Below, one piece after another: positions 13,201 through 24,680 of a DNA stretch of 64,000 bases. The translations under genes and the position numbers were made by a program. Numbering within the stretch: the first letter of the stretch is position 1; every line of letters begins with the position of its first letter. The notes under the pieces are model-generated. The model was not told the DNA's origin. It saw nothing but the letters and a program-made list of their open reading frames with translations, and made no database searches. Where the stretch lies: assembly GCA_028015205.1 (NCBI GenBank), contig CM051520.1:7846501-7910500 (forward strand), given 5' to 3'. This stretch comes from Mytilisepta virgata (lineage: Eukaryota; Mollusca; Bivalvia; Mytilida; Mytilidae).

Positions 13201-16200
13201 AATATATAAGTATTTTTATATTAACTTTGCCTCCAGCAGGTTTTAGTAAAACATCATGAAACCCCGGTCCGTCGTAAATTGTTTCAAGTATTCAACCTTC
13301 AGATCCAGCTGATGAACGTCAGACCACTTTTATGACTTCAAAGCCTTTGAAAAAGAAATTGCAGATGGAATTCTAACATGTTTGTTGTTTAAAAAGATTA
13401 TTTGTACAGGCGTAGATTGAAATGCCGACTTGCTGAAGGTAATTTCGATTGATATCACGATTGAAGACTGATTCTTCACTTTTATCAATATATTTCTATC
13501 ACCAGATGTTTAAATTTCATTCATGTCTATAATACAACAGGGAAAACATGGACGGATGTATTACCTAACATCATGTGGATTTATTAAAACCTTCTTAAAA
13601 CAACTATGTTACAAAATGTGAAGGAGTCAACACCTTAATTCAGATATGTTCAGAAACAAAGATTGATTTAAATTTCTTACTTCCTAATACAAAGTCTCCT
13701 TGAAAAGATTTCTTTTATTTTTGTTTTGGTCAATTGGATTTCTGACTATTTGTATTATTATATTTGTGTTTGTTTTTTTCCTTGTCCTGATCTATCTGTG
13801 AAAAAATATTTTGCATTGAATCGAACATACCTTGACTGTAGCAAATTTTATCTGTGATTGTAAAATAAAACATCTGACTGCATCAACCTTATTCATGTTG
13901 TAAAAGATACATTTTCTTTTTGTGTTGACACTAATATTTATTGACTACCATAACGCTTAACCTACGTTGTTTTGTAACAATGTGACCACCATGTTTTCTT
14001 TTTTGATAATATCTTTCATATTTGGTTATAATTCAGGACTTGAACTACCATAAAGTTTTAGTTTATACTTTTCTGAAAACTGATAAAAATATTGTGCTAA
14101 GTTATATCGTTTCAAATTCATTATAAATTTTAATATTTCTTTTTTTTCCAGATGGACGTAAATGTTGCCTTAATCTTATGACATTTAAGTCGTCCGCACT
14201 GTCATCTTTATTTATTTGGTCTGTGATATGGTTTAGTATATACCAATTACGGTCCTTTACCTATGACAGCAACTTACGGCTTATGCTCACCACATACGGA
14301 ACACCTAAAGATCAGGGTATGAAAAAAAAATAATAAAGTGTAACGCTTCATGAATAAAAAGGCATAAAATATAAATAAAGGTCATAACATCATGTACCGT
14401 ACTCCAAGGTATATTCAATAGGGGAAAGTCTACAAACACCGTATCAACCAGTGGAACAACTGGAAAACAACTGTCATAAAATTTTGTCTTGTCTAGTTTC
14501 ATAGGTATAAACGTATCATTGATATATTGGATGGTGTACACATATTAAAGAATACTATACACACCTACCTTTTTGTTAGTTTTGTTTAATTAGTGCTTTT
14601 TTTATAAATTTGCGTCGACTTAACATACAATATACGTTAGATACAACATATTGATACACAAGGAAAACATATTATAATTGTTTAAGGTATATGTATATAG
14701 AACATTCTCTCAGAAAATAATGATTGTCTTAATATATTTCAGTGTATAAATATAGCGAACTATTTGCAGCCGTACAGACGTTATCGTTGCCCGCTGGTCC
14801 CTTAATAGGACTTATTGTAGATTGGAAACGGAACCAATCTTTTGGTAAGGACTGATGTAATATACTTAATAACTGTATAATAAAATCCCATATAAGAAAA
14901 TAATACAAAATAACTGGAATAATATAAACAGCAAGAAAGCAGCGGAATTAAGCTTTTCTTTTATTCAAAACCATCTGTGGGTCACAAGATTTATAACTCC
15001 TCTACCACTCCGTCAGGTAATTGAATACCTGATTGCGATTGATTGAGTTTATATATAAATTGAAGTATGTCACTACTAAGGGTCCCTTTGTCTTTTGGCG
15101 TTGCCCATGATAACTGGTAAAATCGGATTTTACTCTTCTTAGATATTCGTTGCAGTGAATATGTATAATGAGTAACATGTATTACAAACTGAACAAAACA
15201 AAACAAAAGGAAGAAAAAAAATTATCAGGTAATTAGGTGAGTGTCGATAAGAAATTTACCCGTTTTACATTTTTAATGTTTGTCAATGACAAAAAAAATA
15301 TTTATTTTTTCTTTTTTTTTTTTGTAGCAGGAAATCCGTTAATATTACAGATGAAGAACGTGCAATTTATAACATTTGTTACGTTTGGAATAGCCTTAGT
15401 AAATAATATATTAACGACGATTCCATCAGTACAGTTACAAGTAGCGGGATTTATTATACAGGCCATCGAAAGAGTAGCCGTTATGACATCAGTTTGCTCC
15501 TTTTTAACTCATTTGTAAGTAATGTAAATGTATCGGTTTATAACATTTATTATAAAATAATAACATTTTTTTGAAAAAATAAGTAAAAATCGCCTTGATG
15601 ATTGGTAATCCTAATATGGACTTCTCACTTCCGCTTTTTGGTCCATTCTCCTCTGTATTCTTGGCAATTCTTTTCATCTTCCGGACATACTGATTTAAAA
15701 GAATAAGCAACAGCCAAAGTAACGTGAACATGTAATTAAGTGTCGTGTTCATATCTCTATCCGTTTTGTACGAAAAAATCCTAAATAAGTAAAACTAGTT
15801 ATCTAAAAATAACAAGGAATTCTTGAGTCGCTTTTGTTTCAAGAATAAATTCACTACGGAATTAAGCACGGTAATTTTCATAAACCCTTTTTTCTACAGC
15901 TCGATTTAATCTTCAAAGAAAATGGAGAATACGTTTAACAGATTCTCAGACATATGATTTATCTCTATCCAGTTTTCACTTTCTATAAAATTTAAGGAGT
16001 GAGAAATTTATTGCAATACGTGTCGACTAGTACACACCATTACTGATAAATAACTTCTTTGTTATCGTGTGTTTGACACCATCAAACCCCTCGTTGCATT
16101 GCGTATTCCTATGTTATTTTCGATATTTACTTTAAATCAGTCCAGGGCATAAAATGGTTGCTTCAAATTGCATTTGATTTTTTCGTGTTTTAACACCTAA

Positions 16201-19200
16201 TTAAAACAAATCACATCTGCAATAATTATTAAAAAATGTAGCGTTAACAAAATTTGAAATCCCGCTGTTTTTTTTTTTTGGGCAACAAAACGGTTTACCT
16301 GTATACATTACATTCAATGTACCTGTGTACCTTAAGGGCTGGAACAATAAACTTCCGGACAGTCAAGATACAATAAACATGTCAAATCTTTAATTACCTG
16401 AAACACATATGTTGCGGAGAACAAATTAAATATAAAAAAAAAATTGGAAAAAAAACTCGCACCATAGCTCTTTATTACGTGTCATACTCATGTTACTAAG
16501 ATAAGATTGGTCATAAATTATTGTCACAATTTCTTATTATTAATTATTGTCACAATTTCATATTTTGGAATTATAATCCATGTGAAATGTCACGAAATAT
16601 TTCAAAACAAAGTTTTTAAAGGTGAAGACGAGGAGTACGTGTTATAATCAATACAAATTTTTTTAACCGAAATATTTGGATAGCCATTCAAAGATATTAC
16701 ATTAATGAACATTCACAAATCCTTTACATTAATATAATAAATTGTTTGACCTCTTTTTAGCTCATCTGTCCTAAAAGAACATGTGAGCTTTTGCTATCAT
16801 TTGGCGTCCGTCGTCCGTCCTTCGTAAACTTTTTCAAAGATCTTCTACTCAGAAACTACAGAACCATTTTCAGCCAAACTTAAGTGGAATGATCCTTAGT
16901 ATGAAGTTTGTGTTTTATTGTGTAACCGTCAATAAACATGACCGCCATGGCTAAAAATAGAACATACAGGTAAACTGCAGTTTTTGGCTTATATCTGAAA
17001 AACTGAAGCATTATATTTAGAACAAAACTCACATGGAGTTAAAATGTTCAACAGCTCAAGATCTTACCTGACTCGGTCAACCCTTTGTTGGGTTAGTGCC
17101 CCTGAATTGTTAATTTTATGGAAAGTTTGTGCAGTTTTAGGTTATTATCTTGAATATACAAATGTAATTATAGACGAAACTGAAAGCAACAAAAATTTCA
17201 ACAAAGTAATATATAAAAGTGATTCAGCATGATCAAAATCGTTAATTGACCCATTATAGGAGTTTTTCCCTTTCAAGACAATTTCTCACTTTTTTCGTCA
17301 TCTTTGTAAACTTTCAAAAATCTTCCCCTCTGAAACTAAAGGATCAATTTCAGCCAAAAATAAGCTAAGAGATCCTTAGGGTAACTCGTATAAAATTTAT
17401 GTTTTATTTTCTTTTCCATCGAGAAACATGGCTGCCATAGCTAAAAATAGAACATCGGTGAAAAATGTACTTTTGGCTTATATCTCAAAAACTAAAGCTC
17501 TTAGAGCTAAACTGACAATTAAAATTGTTTATGAGGTCAAGATTAACCTGCCATGAAATTTTCAAACGACCCAGACAACTTATTTTGGGTTATTGCCCTT
17601 GATTTGTTAATTTTAAGGAAATTTGCAGTTTTAGGTTATTAACTTGAATATTATTATAGATAAAGACAATCTAAAAACAGCATAAATGTTCAGCAAAGTA
17701 AGATCTACAAATAAGTTTCTGCCCTTGAAAGATTATTTACATGTAAACAGTAATTATCATTAAAAGTACTGGTCTGACATATTGTCACAAATGTTTAGAA
17801 CATAACTTGAAATAAATTAGATGGTAGCTGTACAAGTGAAATGGAGGGTAAAGGGTCAAGGTCATTGAAAAAGTCCACAGCAAGCGATGAAAAAGTCCAT
17901 ATCAACCATATAAATTTGGTTAAGGACTCTATGATTTACCTGTACAAGTCAAAAAGAAAGGTCTAAAGTCAGTCATTGAAAAGGTCTGAGCAACCGATGA
18001 AAAAGTCCCTAGGGATCAAGACCCTATAATATAGCTGGAGGGTCAAGGGGATTGATAAAATCCGTAGCAACAGACGGAAAAGTCCATAGCAACCAGAAAT
18101 ATTTGGGTTCAAGACCCTACAATTAACCTGTTCAAGTCAAAACGGAAGGTCAAGAGTCAATGCTATTTTAAAAGTCCATTGCAACCGATGAAAAAGTCCT
18201 TATCAACCATATATATTTTGGTTCAGGGTTCTATGCTTTAACTGTACAAGTCAATATTAAGGCGAAAATGTGACGGTGTACAAAAAAATAGCAAAACTAA
18301 TCATTGATGAACGATCTACACAAAAAATAACAGGCGAATGATTCAGGTTCTTTGGAGCCTTATGTTTGGGTAATAATATATAACCCCCACACGCATCTAT
18401 GCTTTTCATTTAAAATAACGATCCTTCTAATATGAAATACATTTGTACAGTTTTCAATACTGTTATATTAAATTAAAAAAATCAAACATTCAAAAACATT
18501 GTTGCAATTTTTGTTCATATTAGCGAGATGAAATGTTCCTCAAAGTAGTAATTTCAGCGAGTTACTTTCTGCTGAAGGCTACACTGAATTTTGAGATGAC
18601 ATCATCGCATAGGAGCACTTCACACTTCGTCCTGGTTAAGTTCCCTTTTTTGACATGATCAGTGCCTATTTCCTACAGTACGAGTGGAATGCAATGTTTA
18701 CGTCTGGGAAAACACAATTTGACATCCTTGCTATTTATCTATTTCAACAGTAACAAAGTTAAACCTTGTCAATAATACTATTATTGTGCATTTAACACGG
18801 TGATGTGATCCATTATATGTCTGTACAATTTAATTATTGCAATTCAATCTTAGTTTTGAAGATGTAGCAAATACAATTATGGCATCACTTTGGCAGTTAG
18901 ATGATGGCATTTTCTTTTAATTCGAATTGTCACTTTGACACCTGCCTTAATGGAATATCTTTGTTAACATGTGTATGTCTAGAAGTTTGCTGTCTTCGCG
19001 GTTTGCATTGTATTCCAGAAGGTGCTCCTAAAGGCCAGTGTGACCTCTTTTTCTAATTAAAAATGTTCATTGTTAACACAACTATATCAGATCACGTCTT
19101 ATGAGATCTGGCCACTCATAGCTTTCTCCTTTTCACCCACTGAAGTCCATGGTATAAGTTTTGGTGTTTTTTTATTTACTTGTGATTTATTTTCTTTCTT

Positions 19201-22200
19201 TGTAACTTTACCCCATATCCTGCTTTTCTAACATAAATGACCAAGTGATTCTTTAAGATGTCCCGACATCGAAAGGCAATGGCATCGGTAATCATCGTCA
19301 AACTCCAATAACGTATTGTACAAACAACAAACAGTTACACATGTAAATTCCTGATTTAAACTGTTAGTCGAAGCCAACAGTCCCAGGCAAACAGAAGTAA
19401 AATGTACAGTCGTGATCTATGTGATCTATTAAGGTCTAGATACCTCAATAAAATATTCCGAGTAATCATTATATTTCGCTGAATACTAGTTTGAGGTATT
19501 TCGTGAGTGAAAAATCCACAATACAAATCCTAATGCATTACTACCAGAAAATTAAAAGAACTACGAGATTTAATATTCACGAAACAACACATTTTTACTC
19601 ACCCAATAAATTTGACATGAATCAATGGTATACACAAACATATCTTATACAAAACCCATTGCAACCAAGATTTTCAATTACAAACGGGAATTGCAGGACC
19701 TTAATTCCGATGACCTCAAGTCTAAACCCCCAGACTGCTCCTGTTCGACGTATTCATTCAATTATAGTCCTGTGGGTCATGTTATCACTAGGGATCTCAA
19801 CCTAGTTGATAATCAAAAGCTAAAAAATATACTAGCTAAGGCCCCAAATACCGAGAACCTCAGCCAATTAATTGGAAATATAATTTCAAATTAATAATGG
19901 ATTCTGTTGAGGACTATGCCAGAAAATGGACTTCAAGGGAACAGGAACCTGCTGACACACGTTCGGAGTGGGTGAAGACTATTAGGTCAATGATACAAAT
20001 CCGAATTAAAAACCTCCAAGGGTCTATGAACACTAAAGCTAAATTCACCTTTCAAGACCCTAAGGTTGATGAAAACTTGACTCGCCTCCATGACAAATAT
20101 GTACTTGTCCCAGCTGACAAAGCCCCCAGTAACATTGTTTTTGTCTGCAAGAACTATTATTTTGAGTGTCTTAGAAACGAATTTAGAATAGATAACACTG
20201 CGGTTAATCCAACTTACACACCGACCACACTCATTAAGCAGGACATCCTTGATAACCACAAGACCGTTCTTCATTCCTTTGACATTTCGAGAAAGGGCAC
20301 AGGGGTTCGTTACAATTGACACAGTATGTCATCTGTGACTGATGCGGCCCCGATCTATAATACCATAACAAAAGGGAGGAATCAATTCCGAGAGCTCCAA
20401 ACTTAAAAGCGTCAAAATTTTTTTTCTGTTTTCCATCCAATCTGCATTTTTGCTTATTTCTGCGGTAAAAATTTGGCGGTAATTATACAATTGTGGGTTA
20501 CTTCTGGACAGTGAAGTTCTGATTTCATCAGAAATGGGACTAAAATGAGCCAATACAACCGATTGGTGGGAAATTAGAGCTAAAAGGTAGGCATTTTGTT
20601 AAAATATAATAAATTTACTGCAGAAATAAGCAAAAATGCAGACTGGATGGCGAACAGAAAAAAAAAAATTCTGACGATTTGAAATTTGGCGCTCTCGGAA
20701 TTGATTCCTCCCTTTTGTTATGGTATTATAGATCTGGGCCGGATCAGTCACAGATGACATACTGTATCAATTGTAACGAGCCCCTGTGGAAAGGGCGAAG
20801 AAATGGACCTTCCTGCTCTTTTTTGGATTCCTAGACTACATAAGAATCCGTTTAAACAAAGGTACATTCCTGGCTCAGCTAATTGTTCTAAAAAACCTCT
20901 TTCAAAGATTTTAACATTCATATTGACATGTATTAAAGAGGCCTTCAGAATTACTGTGAAACATCATATTCCACCAGTGGTGTCGATCAGATGTGGATTC
21001 TTAAAAACTCCAAAAATTAACTACAATATCTAAAATCAAAATCTTTAACTACATGCAACAGCATAAAAACATTCGACTTCTCTACATTCTGCACTACCAT
21101 ACCACATTCTCAATTAAAAGACCGCTTAAAGCAACTAGTTCATCAATGTTTTTTCAAGCAAAATGGCACACACATGTATACATTTCTAGTTCTAGGTAGA
21201 GAAAAGGCTTATTTCGTGAAGAATCACTCTGATTCTGACAAAAAGTATTCTGAAGATGAAATTACAAACATGTTAGATTTTCTCATAGACAACATATTCG
21301 TTGAATTTGGCGGTCTAATTTTTCAACAAACAATCGGCATTCCAATGGGAACCAACAGTGCTCCTTTCCTCGCCGATCTGTTTCTGTACTCATATGCAGC
21401 GGATTTCATTCAAGGGTTACTACGTGAAAACAAAAAGAAACTAGCCCAATCCTTTTATTTCACTTTTCGTTATATAGATGACGTGTTGTCGTTAAATAAC
21501 GACAAATTCCAAGACTCTCTACATCTTATCTAACCCAGTGAGCTTGAAATTAAGGATACTACAGATACACCAAAGTCCGCTTCATATTTAGATTTGTTTC
21601 TTGAAATAGACTATGAGGGACATTTCAAGACAAATCTTTATGACAAACGTGATGACTTCAACTTTCCTATTGTTAACTTTCCCTTCTTGAGTAGCAATAT
21701 ACCAGCATCGCCTGCGTATGGCATCTACGTTTCTCAGCTTATCCAATTTTCAAGGCCATGTGTGAGTTACCCTGACTTTCGACAAAGAGGATTACTGCTG
21801 TCACAAAAGCTTCTTAACCAGGGTTTTATCAGGGATAAGTTGATGTCATCGCTTAGGAAATTTTACGGTCGTCATCACGAATTGATTGACCATTACAGTG
21901 TTCCAATATTTAAGATGATGTTAGACCTGTTCCCACTGTCGTTACCTTTCATGTGCCTCCACCGATTTGCGACTTCCCCAGGATTGACTTTGTTGAACTT
22001 CACGACGGGTGCCGTATACGGAGCAGGAACTGCTTACCCTTCCGGAGCACCTGGGTTCACTCATGGTTTTTATAGGAGTTCATGTTGTTCATTGGTTTTT
22101 AGTTTTCTTTGTTTATTTGTTGTCCTTGTGGTTGTTCATTTGTCTTCCCGAGTTTGTCTGTCCAATGGATAGAGTTTTTTTTTATTGCTCCTTAGGTATA

Positions 22201-23967
22201 TTTGTCCTTTTTATATCATATTTATTAGTTGTTAGAGATCAACCTGAAATGTTGAAACCAATACTAGTGCGTCCATCAAGTGTAGAAACAAAGTTTAGTC
22301 TTGAAAATGAATATTCTAAAATCAAAAAAAGGGACACAGAAGCCCATTATATCCTGATACATCCTGAATTTGTAGGACAAGAAATTTCTATAAATCATAT
22401 AAAGAATTTTTGTAACTCGAATGGATAAACAAAATTTTAAAGTGTTACAAAATGAGGAACAAGCCTCATCTTTGAATATTGTTTTCTGGTGGTTTTAGAA
22501 GAAAGCTCCTTTTTTACTTATCATCAATTAGAATTATAAATGGTAATCAGAAAAAAATATTGTTGATAGACTATTCATAAATATTATGGATATTTCAAAC
22601 TTGATCATCATGTTAAGTGCATTTAGGTGTAAATAAATAAGGAAAGATCAACAATGACACGCTAAGCAATAAATGCCCACACAACTTAATATCTTGATTC
22701 TACATCGCTATGCAAACTTTAAATTGGTTTTAACTTTATATTATTCTTGTTAATTTCAGACATTTTCCTGCTGACCATTTTGGAAAATTAATAGGGCTTC
22801 ATTTTTTGGCCTCCAGCATTCTTAGTCTTTTACGATTTCCATTCCAGACATTTATTTATAACTCATTAAAAGGAGATCCATTTTATGTAAGTACAAACAG
22901 AAACAGTATATGTATTAACACGATAAGATTCAAAGTTTTATCTACAATCAATCAAAAATACAAAAAGAGATGCAGTATGTATGTAGGTATGCTAAAAAAT
23001 GTGTATTATTCTTAAGTTCGCACAATTATTATAAACTCGTATGACGGTCTTCCTGAAAAAAACATTGATGTTTCCCAAAACTAGTATTCTCCATTAGAAA
23101 ATGAAAAAAGTATATTTTGTCTTCCAGTGTACGTAACGATTGATATCGATGTAGATCATTATATCGAGATTTGATGCTGTGATGTTTTTCACAATGAAAT
23201 TGCTCTAATTGCCCATTGAATAACCAGACTGTTGTAGAAGTTATGCAGCTACATTGTATAGCCTGAATTCAATTTGGTCATTTTACGCTTTTTGGTAAAC
23301 CAAAATCGTGTAACATGTTCAAAGATAGAAAATATGTTTTTCTACTTTAAGACGATAAAACATATGACTAAAAGGGAAGACATAATTAAGAAAATTTGAA
23401 AAAAAATATTTAAAATGTCAAGTTAGCATTTAATTCTTACAACATAACGAAAGTAATCGTTACTTTTTATCTGAAAGAATGAAAAGAGCAATAACTCTAC
23501 AATGTTGTTTACACTTATTGTAATATTGTAGATATTTGATGTGTGAACCTTAATATTGGTCTATACATCAACTACAATAGTGTAGCCACATTTAAGATGA
23601 AAACCAGCAATAAAAATGCATTGCAAAGGTTAGCTAGCATTAACATTAACCTCATAACTTTCCAAATATGATACAAGAATACAAAAGATGAAATGAAAAG
23701 TTCATATACAAGACAAAAACAATTGAATTTGTAAAAGATCCAAAGTGTTATGGAAATATTATCCAGTCACAATTTCTATTTCAGATTAATCTGTTATTAT
23801 TGGTATTATTACTGTTGTCATGCGGGCACCCGTTTGTTATATGGTATCATTGTAGAATAGGACAAATTAATGATACATCAGCACACAATGGAAATGTCAG
23901 TGAACAGTTAGTTATTTCTATTGAAGATGAAAATGAAAATAGTCGCAGGAGTATAATACAATCTTAA
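8758..23967 (+). CDS. SLC43A3: SLC43-family transporter, SLC43A3-like (3' eight exons)
   Basis: This is a major-facilitator membrane transporter of family SLC43; SLC43A3 in mammals is an equilibrative purine-nucleobase transporter. Exons: 8758-8804, 9480-9649, 9983-10163, 14152-14316, 14743-14844, 15331-15514, 22760-22886, 23785-23967. Splice phases agree throughout, giving about 386 residues (vertebrate members are about 490). Conserved blocks are ITNLQ-like LTNLQISNLFG, a P(Y/W)PLP(A/P)(D/N)Y segment, FPADHFGKLIGL and LKGDPFY. The HFGKL block favours SLC43A3 over SLC43A1/2, where HFNSL is usual. About nine or ten membrane segments are covered; the N-terminal segments were not found in 1-8757 and probably lie upstream. 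The largest intron (15515-22759) holds a PLE with a nested foldback element. The substrate is inferred from family only. Confidence 0.88.
8943..9235 (+). repeat. Local duplication, about 88 bp
   Basis: Segments 8943-9030 and 9148-9235 are related: both carry CAAACTGCA[GC]CAA, then CGGGTTTTCTTTACTTGATT and a TCATGG end. The duplication is intronic with respect to the SLC43 gene. Confidence 0.6.
9480..9649 (+). CDS. SLC43A3: SLC43 exon b
   Basis: A 170-nt exon between ATTTTTCAG and GTATGG. It carries the family hallmark LTNLQISNLFGERR between two hydrophobic segments and ends AIVFLCIK. It corresponds to helices 4-5 of SLC43A3. Confidence 0.88.
9983..10163 (+). CDS. SLC43A3: SLC43 exon c
   Basis: A 181-nt exon in phase 0 covers helix 6 (FMFMTMGVVPILVSTIAF) and the start of the long cytoplasmic loop, with the conserved VPWPLPADYGDG motif. 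The donor is GTATTA. Confidence 0.88.
10215..10255 (+). repeat. TAA microsatellite
   Basis: About thirteen TAA/ATA repeats lie about 50 bp downstream of the exon c donor. Confidence 0.9.
11614..11771. repeat. 19-bp inverted repeat around a PLE tail scrap
   Basis: The arms 11614-11632 and 11753-11771 are exact reverse complements (GGATTATCGGATTTCTCCA). Between them, about 11648-11722, is a minus-strand scrap of the PLE 3' tail (ACGTAATCCATTGGACAG, then CCCGGGAAGAC), also seen at 43.15 kb. The arms could be termini of a small element or a template-switch scar. Confidence 0.65.
12072..12176 (+). other. 34-codon ORF with good start context, unknown
   Basis: An ATG in context TCAAAATGG opens 34 codons beginning MAYGKNQKKNTECSN and ending SPIKSNVLSRF. 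The sequence around it is less AT-rich than the rest of the intron. It could be a displaced exon, a small ORF or chance. No splice donor was identified and no family is recognised. Confidence 0.2.
14152..14316 (+). CDS. SLC43A3: SLC43 exon d
   Basis: A 165-nt exon after TTTTTTTTCCAG. It starts with a Cys-Cys-containing loop end and reads through helix 7 (LFIWSVIWFSIYQLRSFTY), ending at TYGTPKDQ. It matches the position of the SVIQLWHYLFIGTLN block in mammalian members. Confidence 0.85.
14743..14844 (+). CDS. SLC43A3: SLC43 exon e
   Basis: A 102-nt exon with acceptor ATATTTCAG and donor GTAAGG. It reads helix 8 and its following loop: AAVQTLSLPAGPLIGLIVDW, then KRNQSFG. The PLIGLIVD stretch corresponds to the family's (P/A)WNGLLMDR. 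Confidence 0.85.
15331..15514 (+). CDS. SLC43A3: SLC43 exon f
   Basis: A 184-nt exon covering two membrane segments (FITFVTFGIALVNNILTTIP and VAGFIIQAIERVAVMTSVCS) and ending LTHL at the splice. The acceptor is TAGCAG, so the start could be 15328 or 15331; either choice keeps the frame and adds or drops one alanine. Confidence 0.85.
16231..16412 (+). repeat. Interspersed repeat R1, copy 1
   Basis: This shares AAAAAATGTAGCG at one end and GGAACAATAAA, GACAGTCAA and CATGTCAAATC blocks at the other with an inverted copy at 32909-33080. The middle differs. It is intronic in the SLC43 gene, of unknown class and non-coding. Confidence 0.6.
16755..17760 (+). repeat. Interspersed repeat with ACATGTGAGCTTTTGC head
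   Basis: The head ACATGTGAGCTTTTGCTATC, then TTGGCGTCCGTCGTCCGTCC, is followed by two related units of about 450 bp (16830-17230 and 17300-17700), each with TTTCAGCCAAA, AAAATAGAACAT and TTTTGGCTTATATCT blocks. Related heads occur inverted at 38.6 and 46.3 kb. I know this type only as an abundant mollusc-style repeat. Confidence 0.6.
17800..18260 (+). repeat. Degenerate tandem repeats, about 140 bp
   Basis: GATGAAAAAGTCC, CTGTACAAGTCAA and TTGGTTCA/TTGGTTAAGG blocks recur three to four times. This follows the previous repeat directly and may belong to the same element. Confidence 0.6.
19590..22215 (+). mobile_element. PLE copy 2, near full-length but broken
   Basis: This is a Penelope-like retroelement in the SLC43 intron, same strand as the gene. 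In order it reads an N-terminal region (GHVITRDLN), HDKYVLVPADKAPSNIVFV, a foldback insertion, DLPALFWIPRLHK, then GIPMGTNSAPFLADLF, the catalytic FRYIDDVLSLNN (YIDD), FPIVNFPFLSSNIPA, YVSQLIQFSR and FYGRHHELIDHYS. The YIDD box and ADKAP motif are typical of PLE reverse transcriptases. Frame breaks occur near 19.7, 21.03 and 21.53 kb. No GIY-YIG nuclease domain is visible after the reverse transcriptase; instead a tail shared with other copies follows. It is not expected to be active. Confidence 0.88.
20299..20788. mobile_element. Foldback MITE nested in PLE copy 2
   Basis: The element has inverted ends of about 175 bp (20299-20475 against 20610-20788), starting (C)ACAGGGG(T/C)TCGTTACAATTG and including CAGTATGTCATCTGTGACTGA and AATAAGCAAAAATGC. 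It is flanked by the exact 8-bp duplication GAAAGGGC (20291-20298 and 20789-20796). Removing it restores the local PLE reading seen at 48.9 kb. The 8-bp duplication and CAGGGG-like termini suggest a non-autonomous hAT-type element. No transposase is present. Confidence 0.88.
22225..22428 (+). other. Open frame downstream of PLE copy 2, unknown
   Basis: About 67 open codons run from just after the PLE tail to TAA, with protein-like composition (PSSVETKFSLENEYSKI, then EAHYILIHPEFVGQ). It lies between SLC43 exons f and g but matches no part of that family, and the f-g splice phase works without it. It may be element tail, a captured exon or chance. Confidence 0.25.
22760..22886 (+). CDS. SLC43A3: SLC43 exon g
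   Basis: A 127-nt exon after TAATTTCAG carries the most diagnostic block, FPADHFGKLIGL, then a membrane segment and SLKGDPFY before GTAAGT. It is separated from exon f by 7.2 kb holding PLE copy 2. Confidence 0.9.
23785..23967 (+). CDS. SLC43A3: SLC43 exon h, terminal
   Basis: The last exon reads INLLLLVLLLLSCGHPFVIW, the final membrane helix, followed by an acidic, serine-rich cytoplasmic tail (ISIEDENENSRRSIIQS) and TAA at 23965-23967. An alternative terminal exon may lie at 24421. Confidence 0.85.
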   Translation: MNLLLLVLLLLSCGHPFVIWYHCRIGQINDTSAHNGNVSEQLVISIEDENENSRRSIIQS

Positions 23968-24420
23968 TTTCCCTTATTCATGCACTTTCACGTATTCTTT
24001 AGAGAGTAATTTTGTGCTTCAAATCAATTGTCATCTTTGTAGCCATATACATGTATTTATAACTGCTAACATGTACGAACAATTTTTGACTACTTGTCAG
24101 TTTAATACAACCCATGATTATAAAATATAATCAACATTATGATATTGATAGTTCTTTCAATTCTTGAAAATATGACTTTATTAAAGAGATTACATAGAGA
24201 AAAAACTTTGTTATTATATGGTTTTCTAGCAAATAACATTTATACATCTAAGTTGTTCGAGTTTCAGTCAGAAATGCCTTATATATTACAACCCATAATG
24301 ATTTATATACATACATGTATAATTAAAGAGTAAGTATCAACAACATTACTTATTACTGAGTATGGGACACATTTAGGCCAAATAAATGGGATATAGTATA
24401 CACAAAAATTTTATGTACAG

Positions 24421-24630
24421 TTCGCAAATATGGGCACTGTCAATACTAATCAAGGTCGCTCACATGTATTTGACATAAACATGTATGCAGATAACAGCCC
24501 TAAGCATTTAATCCAAAATTCCAATTCGATGATGCAAAGCGTGCCTAGTGATCATTACGACATTAAAACAAGTAAAATAATACAAGACCGAAGTTCTAAG
24601 TCCGTTATCATTCAAACAGTTAATATCTGA
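24421..24630 (+). other. Candidate alternative 3' exon
   Basis: An acceptor-like TTTATGTACAG ends at 24420. The 69 codons that follow to TGA (24628-24630) are hydrophilic and rich in Ser, Asn and Asp (MGTVNTNQGRSHVFDINMY near the start). It lies 450 bp past the SLC43 stop, same strand, phase 0. Exon g ends in phase 0, and a GTCAGT inside exon h also falls in phase 0, so an alternative tail is possible. No homology is recognised. Confidence 0.3.
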
Positions 24631-24680
24631 AATGATTGCACCTACTGTTGTAAATGTACATACGACAATAACTGACTGCA

